Positions 1-11,346 of a DNA stretch of 64,000 bases are shown here, piece by piece. Source of the stretch: Turritopsis dohrnii (lineage: Eukaryota; Cnidaria; Hydrozoa; Anthoathecata; Oceaniidae). Position numbers and translations under genes: made by a program. Where the stretch lies: contig BQMF02000036.1 in assembly GCA_027922465.2 (NCBI GenBank), forward strand, positions 1,178,001-1,242,000, written 5' to 3'. The number at the start of each line of letters is the position of its first letter. The stretch's first letter is position 1. Below the pieces are notes generated by a model. That model made no database searches, had not been told where the DNA came from, and saw only the letters and a list, made by a program, of their open reading frames with translations.

Positions 1-2967
1 CGCCAACAACGAGAATCTTCCACTCTACCCGCAGCTGCCGAAAGATAGATTCGACGAAAAAGGGCGCGGGATACTAAACTGTCTGCTGGCTTGGTTAATT
101 AATATGGCATGTTCTCAAAGAAACTGCACACTTTCGTTGTTAACGGCGACTTTGCATTTAACGGTTCCATCATTTTTAGTGTTTTGTTTTTTGTTTTCTC
201 AGAGGACTAGAAAAAACGTTCACGCGAATTTTCCCCGGAAAAAAAAGGTTTTTTTTTTTTTTTTTAAAAGATTATTTTCACCGAATTTTCATCGTTTGTA
301 CAGCAGACTTTAATATTTTCCGTTCCAATAATTTTTCTTTTTCTTTTTTTTTTTCCATTACTGTATTTTCTATTTTCTTTGTTATCGGATATTCTGCAGA
401 ACAAAGTGTTCTATAAAATATTTTTTAAACCAAATTTTTGTCGTTTCCTTTGCGAATTTTTGTCTTCTCCACCGGGGATCCCCTACCGCCTGTCCATTCA
501 CAGGTGCTTCTGCCTTGGTTTCATAACGTTATTTCGAAACACTTGGGGACAGAAAAGACAAAAATCTCTTGTGTTTTAGTCGATTCTGTAGGATTGCGCA
601 TGATGAGAAATTATTGCGCACGATTTGACTAAATGTAATATATGTTCCTATTTGCCTAAAATTCCGTGTGGGATTCATCACCACCAACTTTTTTCTGGAA
701 TTGCCTCGATTTTCTGGGCAGACATTACATTAAATGAAAAGAGCTTTAAGGCCAACCAATCGATCGATTTTTAATGCGACACTCAAAATGACGTGAAAAT
801 GACGAAAATTCTAACCGACGCTCAATTTCTATTTAAGATTTTTGTCTTTATGATCGGAGAAATTTATTCAGCTAATTCTTCACAGCACCGTTGTAGATCT
901 TCCATTTTGATTACGTCATATTGTTTACAACGTTTTATATATACCAAATGCGAATCAAAAACATCCGTTCATGGTAATGTGCAATCAGCCAGCAATAAGA
1001 ACTTCATTCAAGTTGCTGCATTGCTTAATTATAAATCTGTTCCGTATTTTTCAATCAAAACAGTTGTTCATCGCAAAAACACTCCAAATCATGTCTTCTA
1101 TAAAGAAAATTTTACCGACCCTTTTAAACAGGCTAAATTGACCAAGAGGCAACGAACCAGAAAGTCTACCCAAAAATCTCCATCAATCCCGTTTGCAAAA
1201 AGTTTTGAAAGCTAGCAGATTTTCAAAGGCCAAAAGGATGATCTTGGGAGTATGTTTGCCTATGTGCCACCTATTACTGTTGCTTTTTGTAAGATTACAT
1301 TAAAGTGAAAAAAGATAAGTTTGGTACCAATCTATGCAATTTATATTCTGCGTATTTAAAGATTGCGTTAAATTTTCTAGGGTGAATGTTGGCTATATTG
1401 TCAATTGATTAATTTCCTTTGTAGCTATGTTCTTATGTGACTTTTTATATTTGCATGACATTAATTTTTGTGATTATATTCAAACCACAGAAAATGAATG
1501 CACTTTTACGGCTTTATTAGCATCTTATGATTGATAAATTGCTTCCACGATCGCCATTGTGAAAACATAATAAAAGCAAACACTATTTACAAGATTATCT
1601 AACAGAGGTTTCAGGGCAAATCAATAACCTCGTATCAACCTGTACATAGAACAAGCCGTATTTGCTTGGCTTTTGGAGATAGAACCTAATAATTTTAAGG
1701 CGTTATAGCGAATAAAGAGATAAAACAATATCAGACTTCGTTTGAAGGAGATTTTGCCCTTGTTTTTGGAAAAACCTCACGGAAAAAGAACGAAATGATC
1801 CTGAAAAGCTTGAAAACAATCGGGGTATATTTTTTCCAAAAATGGAGATAGAACAAAATAATTGTCACCTAACGATATTACAAATTGTCGTTTTACGCGT
1901 TTTCTTCTTTAACTGTCCAATGTGATCATGATCCATAAAACCTTTTTATGTTTTTTTTCTTTTTTCTTTATGTAAACTTTGGCTATTTTTTGTTTTGAAT
2001 CAAAGTTTTAAACGCAGATTTCTAATGGATTTTTCGCTTGAATTTTTTTTTAAAATAAAAAGTTTTTTTCTTGCTGTTACAGAATTTCTTTAAGAAATCT
2101 TATTTTGATTATGAAATACGTATTTATGGTTTCAGTTCAAACATTTCTTTTTTTTTGTAGCAAATACTTTCTGATATTACTTGTTAAAGCCTTATTTACA
2201 CTTTTTGAAAGGTATGTTAGCATCAGTGTGACTTAGGCCTAAGAGATAACGAAAAGTAACAGAGTTTTGTGCAGATTTTTTTTAACTTTAAATCTATTTG
2301 GTTTGCATATTACAAGTTAATTTTGAAAAGGCTACGCTATGTCACATAGTTACACTACTCATTAAACTATTTGTTGTATTGTAAAACTTTTTAACCATCT
2401 TTTATATGAACAATTATGTTCTTCCAATTGGAAAAGTAATCCTAAAGAAAGTTCTCAATTTTAGTGTAATTGGAAAACCGTGAAGACCAGCATCCGTCAA
2501 GGAGTTTTCAAATCTGATCTTCTATTTCAATCCTTGTTCTCTTCAAAACAATGGAAATGATGTCATAAAACAGTGCTTGTTCTTTAATTGACCGTTGGCC
2601 GATTAAATAGTTTTTCAAACTATCTAGTTTGTCCTGAAGTTCATTTCATGCCATCATGTCAACTCTGTGAATGAAGGGAGTTATTTTATGCTTGTTTCGA
2701 TGCATTCAAAGTTACAGGTGTTATGACTGGAGCCTCAATGCTACTTGTCTAGTGACTTTGATCATAATGCGAGACAGTTCTAGAAACGATTTTGAGCGAT
2801 TGTTGAGCAGCTGCGAGGCTTCCAAAAAACTGACTTTGTCGAAATATTTATGCATATAAGTTAGTATCAGGTCCCAACATTGAACCCTTTTAAAGAAGGG
2901 TAGCTTTCTAGTTATACATATAGAAAAGATCTGTTTCAAAAATTTTTTAGTTCTTTTGTCCATCCGC

Positions 2968-3102
2968 GTTAATAAAATGCTCTTATGAAGGTCATTGAAG
3001 CCAATCGCGTTAATTTGATTCCTTTCTCAAGTTCTCTTTGGGCAAGCGCGTTAATTTCATTCGTGTTAATTTAATGCATTGTTAATTTCTGTCTTCGTTA
3101 AT
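2968..3102 (+). promoter_or_regulatory. Cluster of six GTTAAT motifs upstream of the unit's gene
   Basis: GTTAAT occurs at 2968, 3009, 3050, 3065, 3081 and 3097, all on the plus strand and mostly in the context CGCGTTAATTT. The last copy ends about 105 bp before the ATG at 3207. The cluster recurs in the second unit from about 6930. GTTAAT is the known half-site of HNF1-type homeodomain proteins; use as a promoter or enhancer here is inference from position only. Confidence 0.3.
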
Positions 3103-3206
3103 TTCCTAGAATAAGGTATATTTCTTATGTCTAGAAGATAATAAGAATTCAACTATAATTCAATAATCCTTTGGTTGTGTCAGATATATAATAAAACTCA
3201 TTCAAG

Positions 3207-3873
3207 ATGGTGATGGTAGCTACAGATATAAAGGGCATGTTGTCCATTTCCATTAAGTCGAGACACGACAGCCATACAGATCGATATAATCGAATTTTCA
3301 TGGCCAAGCTGTTCTTGGTTAGCTCGTTGCGGATGGGCATCAGCTGGTTTCAATACGCTTTGATCGTCTTACGGTTTGCTTTGATTTTCGGAATCGTCAT
3401 TCCTATTCTCGGGTTAATTCTGCTGATAGTGCACTACGCTATCGGGATTTTCGGAATCAAGTAAGTTTTCTTTGTTGTTTGTCCAACAAGACGCTAATCA
3501 GTCTCTTATTATCTTTTGAAACAACAAGGCATTACGTAACCTATTTCTCGCTTATACCAGACAGAAATACGGTGTAACCTCTAATAGCGACCACTTCTAG
3601 GGATCAACTCGAAATGGTCGCTGTGGGGAGGTTTTTTATGAGGGACCAAAGTTAAGTGGTCGTTGCGCAGAATTGATCGCTATTGGAGGTTGCACTGTAG
3701 CAAAGCTTTGACCACAAGCTTAAATGAGTTCATCTTGTTACACGAAGCTATAACTTTATTATAATCTAATATTTCTGCATTGTTTTTACAGAACACGCGG
3801 ATCCGGCAGTAAGAAGATCTACAAAGCTCTCAACTTCCGTGAGCTTGAGTATTTGGAATTCCTAAGAAAGTGA
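3207..3873 (+). CDS. Small multi-pass membrane protein, copy A (two exons)
   Basis: Exon 1 is 3207-3460 and exon 2 is 3792-3873, joined by a GT-AG intron (phase 2), giving 111 residues and a TGA stop. The N-terminal ~30 residues are polar and contain the run RHDSHTDRYNR. They are followed by a hydrophobic segment (residues ~30-48) and a long hydrophobic stretch (~50-83) rich in I, L, V and F that could span the membrane once or twice. The tail is basic then acidic (KKIYKAL..ELEYLEFLRK). The 'D..DRxNR' start faintly recalls innexin N-termini, but the cysteine-bearing extracellular loop of innexins is absent, so I do not assign the family. The intron holds a 128 bp MITE. The frame stays open for another ~57 codons after the TGA (separate entry). 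Expression is unproven. Confidence 0.5.
3570..3697. mobile_element. MITE with TA target duplication, in intron of copy A
   Basis: A 128 bp element flanked by TA on both sides. The left end CGGTGTAACCTCTAATAGCG and the reverse complement of the right end (CAGTGCAACCTCCAATAGCG) are near-perfect terminal inverted repeats. TA duplication and 'CAGTG' ends fit a non-autonomous Tc1/mariner-like element. It sits in the same place in both full units, so it predates the tandem duplication. Confidence 0.75.
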
Positions 3874-4044
3874 AACGTCATTCTTTTCGGCGAGGTAATG
3901 GAAAAACTACGTGAGACCATACTTGGACCAAACGCACCCATGGATGACGAATACCCACCTCGTGGCGCCAACAACGAGAATCTTCCACTCTACCTGCAGC
4001 TGCCGAAAGATAGATTCGACGAAAAAGGGCGCGGGATACTAAAC
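3871..4044 (+). other. Open frame continuing past the TGA of copy A
   Basis: From the TGA at 3871-3873 the same reading frame stays open. It includes an ATG at 3898 and a protein-like stretch rich in P, N and E (MDDEYPPRGANNENLPLYLQ) up to about GRGILN at 4044; after that the reading becomes low-complexity and T-rich. The TGA and the downstream stretch are identical in copy B (TGA at 7833). Possible readings are the decayed C-terminus of a longer ancestral protein, stop-codon readthrough, a separate small ORF or chance. The sequence alone does not decide. Confidence 0.3.
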
Positions 4045-7000
4045 TGTCTGCTGGCTTGGTTAATTAATATGGCATGTTCTCAAAGAAACTGCACACTTTC
4101 GTTGTTAACGGCGACTTTGCATTTAACGGTTCCATCATTTTTAGTGTTTTGTTTTTTGTTTTCTCAGAGGACTAGAAAAAACGTTCACGCGAATTTTCCC
4201 CGGAAAAAAAAGGTTTTTTTTTTTTTTTTTAAAAGATTATTTTCCCGAATTTTCATCGTTTGTACAGCAGACTTTAATATTTTCCGTTCCAATAATTTTT
4301 CTTTTTCTTTTTTTTTTCCATACTGTATTTTCTATTTTCTTTGTTATCGGATATTCTGCAGAACAAAGTGTTCTATAAAATATTTTTTAAACCAAATTTT
4401 TGTCGTTTCCTTTGCGAATTTTTGTCTTCTCCACCGGGGATCCCCTACCGCCTGCCATTCACAGGTGCTTCTGCCTTGGTTTCATAACGTTATTTCGAAA
4501 CACTTGGGGACAGAAAAGACAAAAATCTCTTGTGTTTTAGTCGATTCTGTAGGATTGCGCATGATGAGAAATTATTGCGCACGATTTGACTAAATGTAAT
4601 ATATGTTCCTATTTGCCTAAAATTCCGTGTGGGATTCATCACCACCAACTTTTTTCTGGAATTGCCTCGATTTTCTGGGCAGACATTACATTAAATGAAA
4701 AGAGCTTTAAGGCCAACCAATCGATCGATTTTTAATGCGACACTCAAAATGACGTGAAAATGACGAAAATTCTAACCGACGCTCAATTTCTATTTAAGAT
4801 TTTTGTCTTTATGATCGGAGAAATTTATTCGCTAATTCTTCACAGCACCGTTGTAGATCTTCCATTTTGATTACGTCATATTGTTTACAACGTTTTATAT
4901 ATACCAAATGCGAATCAAAAACATCCGTTCATGGTAATGTGCAATCAGCCAGCAATAAGAACTTCATTCAAGTTGCTGCATTGCTTAATTATAAATCTGT
5001 TCCGTATTTTTCAATCAAAACAGTTGTTCATCGCAAAAACACTCCAAATCATGTCTTCTATAAAGAAAATTTTACCGACCCTTTTAAACAGGCTAAATTG
5101 ACCAAGAGGCAACGAACCAGAAAGTCTACCCAAAAATCTCCATCAATCCCGTTTGCAAAAAGTTTTGAAAGCTAGCAGATTGATTTCAAAGGCCAAAAGG
5201 ATGATCTTGGGAGTATGTTTGCCTATGTGCCACCTATTACTGTTGCTTTTTGTAAGATTACATTAAAGTGAAAAAAGATAAGTTTGGTACCAATCTATGC
5301 AATTTATATTCTGCGTATTTAAAGATTGCGTGAAATTTTCTAGGGTGAATGTTGGCTATATTGTCAATTGATTAATTTCCTTTGTAGCTATGTTCTTATG
5401 TGACTTTTTATATTTGCATGACATTAATTTTTGTGATTATATTCAAACCACAGAAAATGAATGCACTTTTACGGCTTTATTAGCATCTTATGATTGATAA
5501 ATTGCTTCCACGATCGCCATTGTGAAAACATAATAAAAGCAAACACTATTTACAAGATTATCTAACAGAGGTTTCAGGGCAAATCAATAACCTCGTATCA
5601 ACCTGTACATAGAACAAGCCGTATTTGCTTGGCTTTTGGAGATAGAACCTAATAATTTTAAGGCGTTATAACGAATAAGGAGATAAAACAATATCAGACT
5701 TCGTTTGAAGGAGATTTTGCGCTTGTTTTTGGAAAAACCTCACGGAAAAAGAACGAAATGATCCTGAAAAGCTTGAAAACAATCGGGGTATATTTTTTCC
5801 AAAAATGGAGATAGAACAAAATAATTGTCACCTAACGATATTACAAATTGTCGTTTTACGCGTTTTCTTCTTTAACTGTCCAATGTGATCATGATCCATA
5901 AAACCTTTTTATGTTTTTTTCTTTTTTCTTTATGTAAACTTTGGCTATTTTTTGTTTTGAATCAAAGTTTTAAACGCAGATTTCTAATGGATTTTTCGCT
6001 TGAATTTTTTTTTTTAAAAAAAAATGTTTTTTCTTGCTGTTACAGAATTTCTTTAAGAAATCTTATTTTGATTATGAAATACGTATTTATGGTTTCAGTT
6101 CAAACATTTCTTTTGTTTGTAGCAAATACTTTCTGATATTACTTGTTAAAGCCTTATTTACACTTTTTGAAAGGTATGTTAGCATCAGTGTGACTTAGGC
6201 CTAAGAGATAACGAAAAGTAACAGAGTTTTGTGCAGATTTTTTTTAACTTTAAATCTATTTGGTTTGCATATTACAAGTTAGTTTTGAAAAGGCTACGCT
6301 ATGTCACATAGTTACACTACTCATTAAACTATTTGTTGTATTGTAAAACTTTTTAACCATCTTTTATATGAACAATTATGTTCTTCCAATTGGAAAAGTA
6401 ATCCTAAAGAAAGTTCTCAATTTTAGTGTAATTGGAAAACCGTGAAGACCAGCATCCGTCAAGGAGTTTTCAAATCTGATCTTCTATTTCAATCCTTGTT
6501 CTCTTCAAAACAATGGAAATGATGTCATAAAACAGTGCTTGTTCTTTAATTGACCGTTGGCCGATTAAATAGTTTTTCAAACTATCTAGTTTGTCCTGAA
6601 GTTCATTTCATGCCATCATGTCAACTCTGTGAATGAAGGAAGTTATTTTATGCTTGTTTCGATGCATTCAAAGTTACAAGTGTTATGACTGGAGCCTCAA
6701 TGCTACTTGTCTAGTGACTTTGATCATAATGCCAGACAGTTCTAGAAACGATTTTGAGCGATTGTTGAGCAGCTGCGAGGCTTCCAAAAAACTGACTTTG
6801 TCGAAATATTTATGCATATAAGTTAGTATCAGGTCCCAACATTGAACCCTTTTAAAGAAGGGTAGCTTTCTAGTTATACATATAGAAAAGATCTGTTTCA
6901 AAAATTTTTTAGTTCTTTTGTCCATCCGCGTTAATAAAATGCTCTTATGAAGGTCATTGAAACCAATCGCGTTAATTTGATTCCTTTCTCAAGTTCTCTT

Positions 7001-7168
7001 TGGGCAAGCGCGTTAATTTCATTCGTGTTAATTTAATGCATTGTTAATTTCCGTCTTCGTTAATTTCCTAGAATAAGGTATATTTCTTATGTCTAGAAGA
7101 TAATAAGAATTCAACTATAATTCAATAATCCTTTGGTTGTGTCGGATATATACTAAAACTCATTCACG

Positions 7169-7835
7169 ATGGTGATGGTAGCTACGGATATAAAGGGCAT
7201 GTTGTCCATTTCCATTAAGTCGAGACACGACAGCCATACAGATCGATATAATCGAATTTTCATGGCCAAGCTGTTCTTGGTTAGCTCGTTGCGGATGGGC
7301 ATCAGCTGGTTTCAATACGCTTTGATCGTCTTACGGTTTGCTTTGATTTTCGGAATCGTCATTCCTATTCTCGGGTTAATTCTGCTGATAGTGCACTACG
7401 CTATCGGGATTTTCGGAATCAAGTAAGTTTTCTTTGTTGTTTGTCCAACAAGACGCTAATCAGTCTCTTATTATCTTTTGAAACAACAAGGCATTACGTA
7501 ACCTATTTCTCGCTTATACCAGACAGAAATACGGTGTAACCTCTAATAGCGACCACTTCTAGGGATCAACTCGAAATGGTCGCTGTGGGGAGGTTTTTTA
7601 TGAGGGACCAAAGTTAAGTGGTCGTTGCGCAGAATTGATCGCTATTGGAGGTTGCACTGTAGCAAAGCTTTGACCACAAGCTTAAATGAGTTCATCTTGT
7701 TACACGAAGCTATAACTTTATTATAATCTAATATTTCTGCATTGTTTTTACAGAACACGTGGATCCGGCAGTAAGAAGATCTACAAAGCTCTCAACTTCC
7801 GTGAGCTTGAGTATTTGGAATTCCTAAGAAAGTGA
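7169..7835 (+). CDS. Small multi-pass membrane protein, copy B (two exons)
   Basis: The tandem duplicate of the gene at 3207. Exon 1 is 7169-7422 and exon 2 is 7754-7835, with the same splice phases and the same TGA stop. The predicted 111-residue protein is the same as copy A in all parts I compared; the nucleotide changes seen are silent, for example CGC to CGT for the Arg just after the splice. Intact splice sites and unchanged protein in both copies fit either selection or very recent duplication. The third unit is cut off before this gene. Confidence 0.5.
7532..7659. mobile_element. MITE with TA target duplication, in intron of copy B
   Basis: The same 128 bp inverted-repeat element as at 3570-3697, at the equivalent position of the second tandem unit and flanked by TA. 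Confidence 0.75.
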
Positions 7836-9367
7836 AACGTCATTCTTTTCGGCGAGGTAATGGAAAAACTACGTGAGACCATACTTGGACCAAACGCACC
7901 CATGGATGACGAATACCCACCTCGTGGCGCCAACAACGAGAATCTTCCACTCTACCTGCAGCTGCCGAAAGATAGATTCGACGAAAAAGGGCGCGGGATA
8001 CTAAACTGTCTGCTGGCTTGGTTAATTAATATGGCATGTTCTCAAAGAAACTGCACACTTTCGTTGTTAACGGCGACTTTGCATTTAACGGTTCCATCAT
8101 TTTTAGTGTTTTGTTTTTTGTTTTCTCAGAGGACTAGAAAAAACGTTCACGCGAATTTTCCCCGGAAAAAAAGGGTTGTTTTTTTTTTTAAAGATTATTT
8201 TCCCGAATTTTCATCGTTTGTACAGCAGACTTTAATATTTTCCGTTCCAATAATTTTTCTTTTTCTTTTTTTTTTTCCATACTGTATTTTCTATTTTCTT
8301 TGTTATCGGATATTCTGCAGAACAAAGTGTTCTATAAAATATTTTTTAAACCAAATTTTTGTCGTTTCCTTTGCGAATTTTTGTCTTCTCCACCGGGGAT
8401 CCCCTACCGCCTGCCATTCACAGGTGCTTCTGCCTTGGTTTCATAACGTTATTTCGAAACACTTGGGGACAGAAAAGACAAAAATCTCTTGTGTTTTAGT
8501 CGATTCTGTAGGATTGCGCATGATGAGAAATTATTGCGCACGATTTGACTAAATGTAATATATGTTCCTATTTGCCTAAAATTCCGTGTGGGATTCATCA
8601 CCACCAACTTTTTTCTGGAATTGCCTCGATTTTCTGGGCAGACATTACATTAAATGAAAAGAGCTTTAAGGCCAACCAATCGATCGATTTTTAATGCGAC
8701 ACTCAAAATGACGTGAAAATGACGAAAATTCTAACCGACGCTCAATTTCTATTTAAGATTTTTGTCTTTATGATCGGAGAAATTTATTCGCTAATTCTTC
8801 ACAGCACCGTTGTAGATCTTCCATTTTGATTACGTCATATTGTTTACAACGTTTTATATATACCAAATGCGAATCAAAAACATCCGTTCATGGTGTAATG
8901 TGCAATCAGCCAGCATTAAGAACTTCATTCAAGTTGCTGCATTGCTTAATTATAAATCTGTTCCGTATTTTTCAATCAAAACAGTTGTTCATCGCAAAAA
9001 CACTCCAAATCATGTCTTCTATAAAGAAAATTTTACCGACCCTTTTAAACAGGCTAAATTGACCAAGAGGCAACGAACCAGAAAGTCTACCCAAAAATCT
9101 CCATCAATCCCGTTTGCAAAAAGTTTTGAAAGCTAGCAGATTGATTTCAAAGGCCAAAAGGATGATCTTGGGAGTATGTTTGCCTATATGCCTCCTATTA
9201 ATGTTGCTTTTTGTAAGATTACATTAAAGTGAAAAAAGATAAGTCTGGTACCAATCTATGCAATTTATATTTTAAAACTGCGTATTTAAAGATTGCGTTA
9301 AATTTTCTATGGCTATATTGTCAATTGATTAATGTCCTTTGTAGCTATGTTCTTATGTGACTTTTTA

Positions 9368-9385
9368 CTCAGCGACTTCGCTGAG
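9368..9385. repeat. Perfect 8-bp hairpin at the edge of the tandem array
   Basis: CTCAGCGA-CT-TCGCTGAG is a perfect inverted repeat with a 2-nt loop. It sits exactly where the third tandem copy stops matching copies 1 and 2, so it may mark the recombination or insertion breakpoint. Confidence 0.6.
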
Positions 9386-11346
9386 TATTAAAATAGGCCG
9401 ATTGTTTTTTTTTTCGTCCGGTAAAGGCTAGTGAATTAGACTTGTTTCCGCGCAATCACTGCACCATTTTGCTTTGCATCAATGCGTTCAACCCTAACCC
9501 TAATCCTTATTCTTCAGATTAATTTCAATTTGCTTTCGATAAGTTTTTTCCAAACTGCATAAAACTAAATGTGTTTATGTTACTATATTATCATTTGTTT
9601 ATTATTTTGCGCAAGTTATATATATTAGTCGTAGAAGTCAGCTAAAACTAACTGGATGTTAAGTGGCGATTACTTCTTGCACATTGTTTGAAGTAGACTT
9701 CAGTTTGAACTGCTGTAATAACTTTCATTGTATTATTATGATATATTTGTTTTTCCTTTTTATGCATCAAAAAAAATTCTCAAAAATAAATATTATATAT
9801 AAGCTAGTATACAGTATTTAATACGGAAAGTACAAAAGTATCAAAACAAAGTTGCATCCCTTATTGCTTTATTGCTTAACTTTTAAATATATATATACAA
9901 TAAAAATTGTATATTTTAGAATAATAAAAAAACAGGTATATATACATAGTGCATGCGTAAGTGAGTAAGTATATAACATTTAGATGTTTGCTTACAATGT
10001 AAAATATGATAGTGAAATGGTTTTATAATTTCAATGGAAAACCAGAGGAAAACGAACAAGATGCCCTTACGGGCAGAAAGATTTCTGCAAAATCAGTTGA
10101 AAAATGAAAATATGAAAAATGAAATTCTATAATAGCATTCTCGAAACTTGAATGATTTTGAATCATTGAATGGTTGAATAATTTCTACAATATATTACAT
10201 TCCTAATTACATGCTTCTCAGGACATTTTGAAGGCATAATTGACACAATGAGAAACTTTATTATAATGTATATATATACTGCCAATAAACTGAACAACAT
10301 GTTTGTTGATAGAAAATAATATAAAAGATACATGGATCCTATCAGATATCTTAATGAGTATGATCATGTATGAGTATGGAGACGGGTCTGTGACGTCATC
10401 AAAATGTTTGAACGAAGATATCTCTCTAACGGTTGACCATAGGAAAAGGATCCCATACATTTTTTTGATCAGTTTTTCGAGCTCTGCAACATGGGCACAC
10501 TTATTATTGGTAAATCCTTAATTTTATTTTTCGTGAACCCAACGCATACTGAAGGTGGACATGGGCGGCGAGCGACGCCGCCTTTACACAAGTGCAGTGG
10601 GTGTTTGTGGACCACCATGGATAGGCGTGCCCACGTTTTTGGTACATAGTCAAATAAGAAAGATGCAGAAAGGGAATTCTTATGACAAATTTGGTTTGAA
10701 AAAATAATTCTGAATTCACAAAGGAAGAGAACCAATGACAAACAATAATCAAACATCTTCGAAAAGGTTATGGTGCAATGTTCCCGTTTACACAATTATT
10801 TGAAACCAAAGGATGAATGGATTCGCCAAATAAATTAATCAATAATGATCAGTGCTCTCAATATGTCTGTTAAAGACGAGAAGTACTCAAGGGTTTTCTG
10901 AAATAGGACAGAATTTAAAATTTTATTAAAAAGTGTGCGTACATACCGTCATATGATGGCTTTCCTGTTCGAATGCTAAACAAAATAAAGTAATAGAAGT
11001 TTTCAGAACGCGGAGAAGACACAAGTCAAACCATAGAAATACGGTCAAACTACCGTTCCTCCATCACTCCCATCAAGTATTAAGTAATATAGCAAAGCAA
11101 TATCATTTCGTAAAGAGGGAATACTCATAAAACAAAATTGGTTCATGTGACTACGCGGACGAACGTAGGATGTTAAAAACATCATTTTTCATACACAGAG
11201 TAAAGATATTATGCTTAATCACTTCCTTCTAGCAAAACATACACTTATACTTCTTTCCCTTTATTTCTCTCGTTGTAGCCTATCCACGATTTACATTTGA
11301 CCTTCTGCTTATCAGACTTTTCCAGGAAGGATTTCCAAACAAAAGT
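9386..11346. other. AT-rich spacer without recognisable genes
   Basis: Very AT-rich, with (TA)n patches near 9885. There is a short telomere-like motif, AACCCTAACCCTAATCC, at about 9488. A locally GC-richer stretch lies at about 10540-10635 and includes the near-palindrome GGGCGGCGAGCGACGCCGCC. Open frames here are short, overlap on both strands and show no family features. Confidence 0.6.

Larger units (their letters stand above)
1..9368. repeat. Tandem array of a ~3.96 kb unit (3 copies, last truncated)
   Basis: The sequence beginning at base 1 recurs at 3966 and again at 7928, giving periods of 3965 and 3962 bp. Copies differ only by scattered substitutions and small indels, mainly in poly-T/poly-A tracts. 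Copy 1 starts before the window. Copy 3 matches until about 9367 and then diverges abruptly, before reaching the gene that closes copies 1 and 2. Apart from the small two-exon gene near the end of each full unit, the unit is AT-rich, with long T runs and no recognisable coding sequence. The near-identity implies recent duplication, ongoing homogenisation, or an assembly artefact. Confidence 0.95.

Noticed and set aside
793..1215. Open frame ending ..KRQRTRKSTQKSPSIPFAKSFES, repeated in each tandem unit
   Set aside because: The three copies are identical because the DNA was recently duplicated. An indel in unit 3 shifts the frame, and there is no family similarity or splice support.
3207..3873. 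Assignment of the small membrane protein to the innexin family
   Set aside because: Only a short 'D..DRxNR' resemblance; the conserved extracellular cysteines and the length are missing.
3898..4593. A 231-codon open frame starting MEKLRETILGPN, with a near-copy at 7860-8552
   Set aside because: Only the first ~50 codons look like protein. The rest runs through poly-T tracts (runs of Phe) and changes frame between the tandem copies through small indels.
9486..9510. Telomere-like AACCCTAACCCTAATCC (also near 40686)
   Set aside because: Too short and degenerate for an interstitial telomere; noted only in the spacer entry.
10469..10795. 108-codon minus frame with several cysteines
   Set aside because: It overlaps other frames on both strands, has no family match and no splice context.
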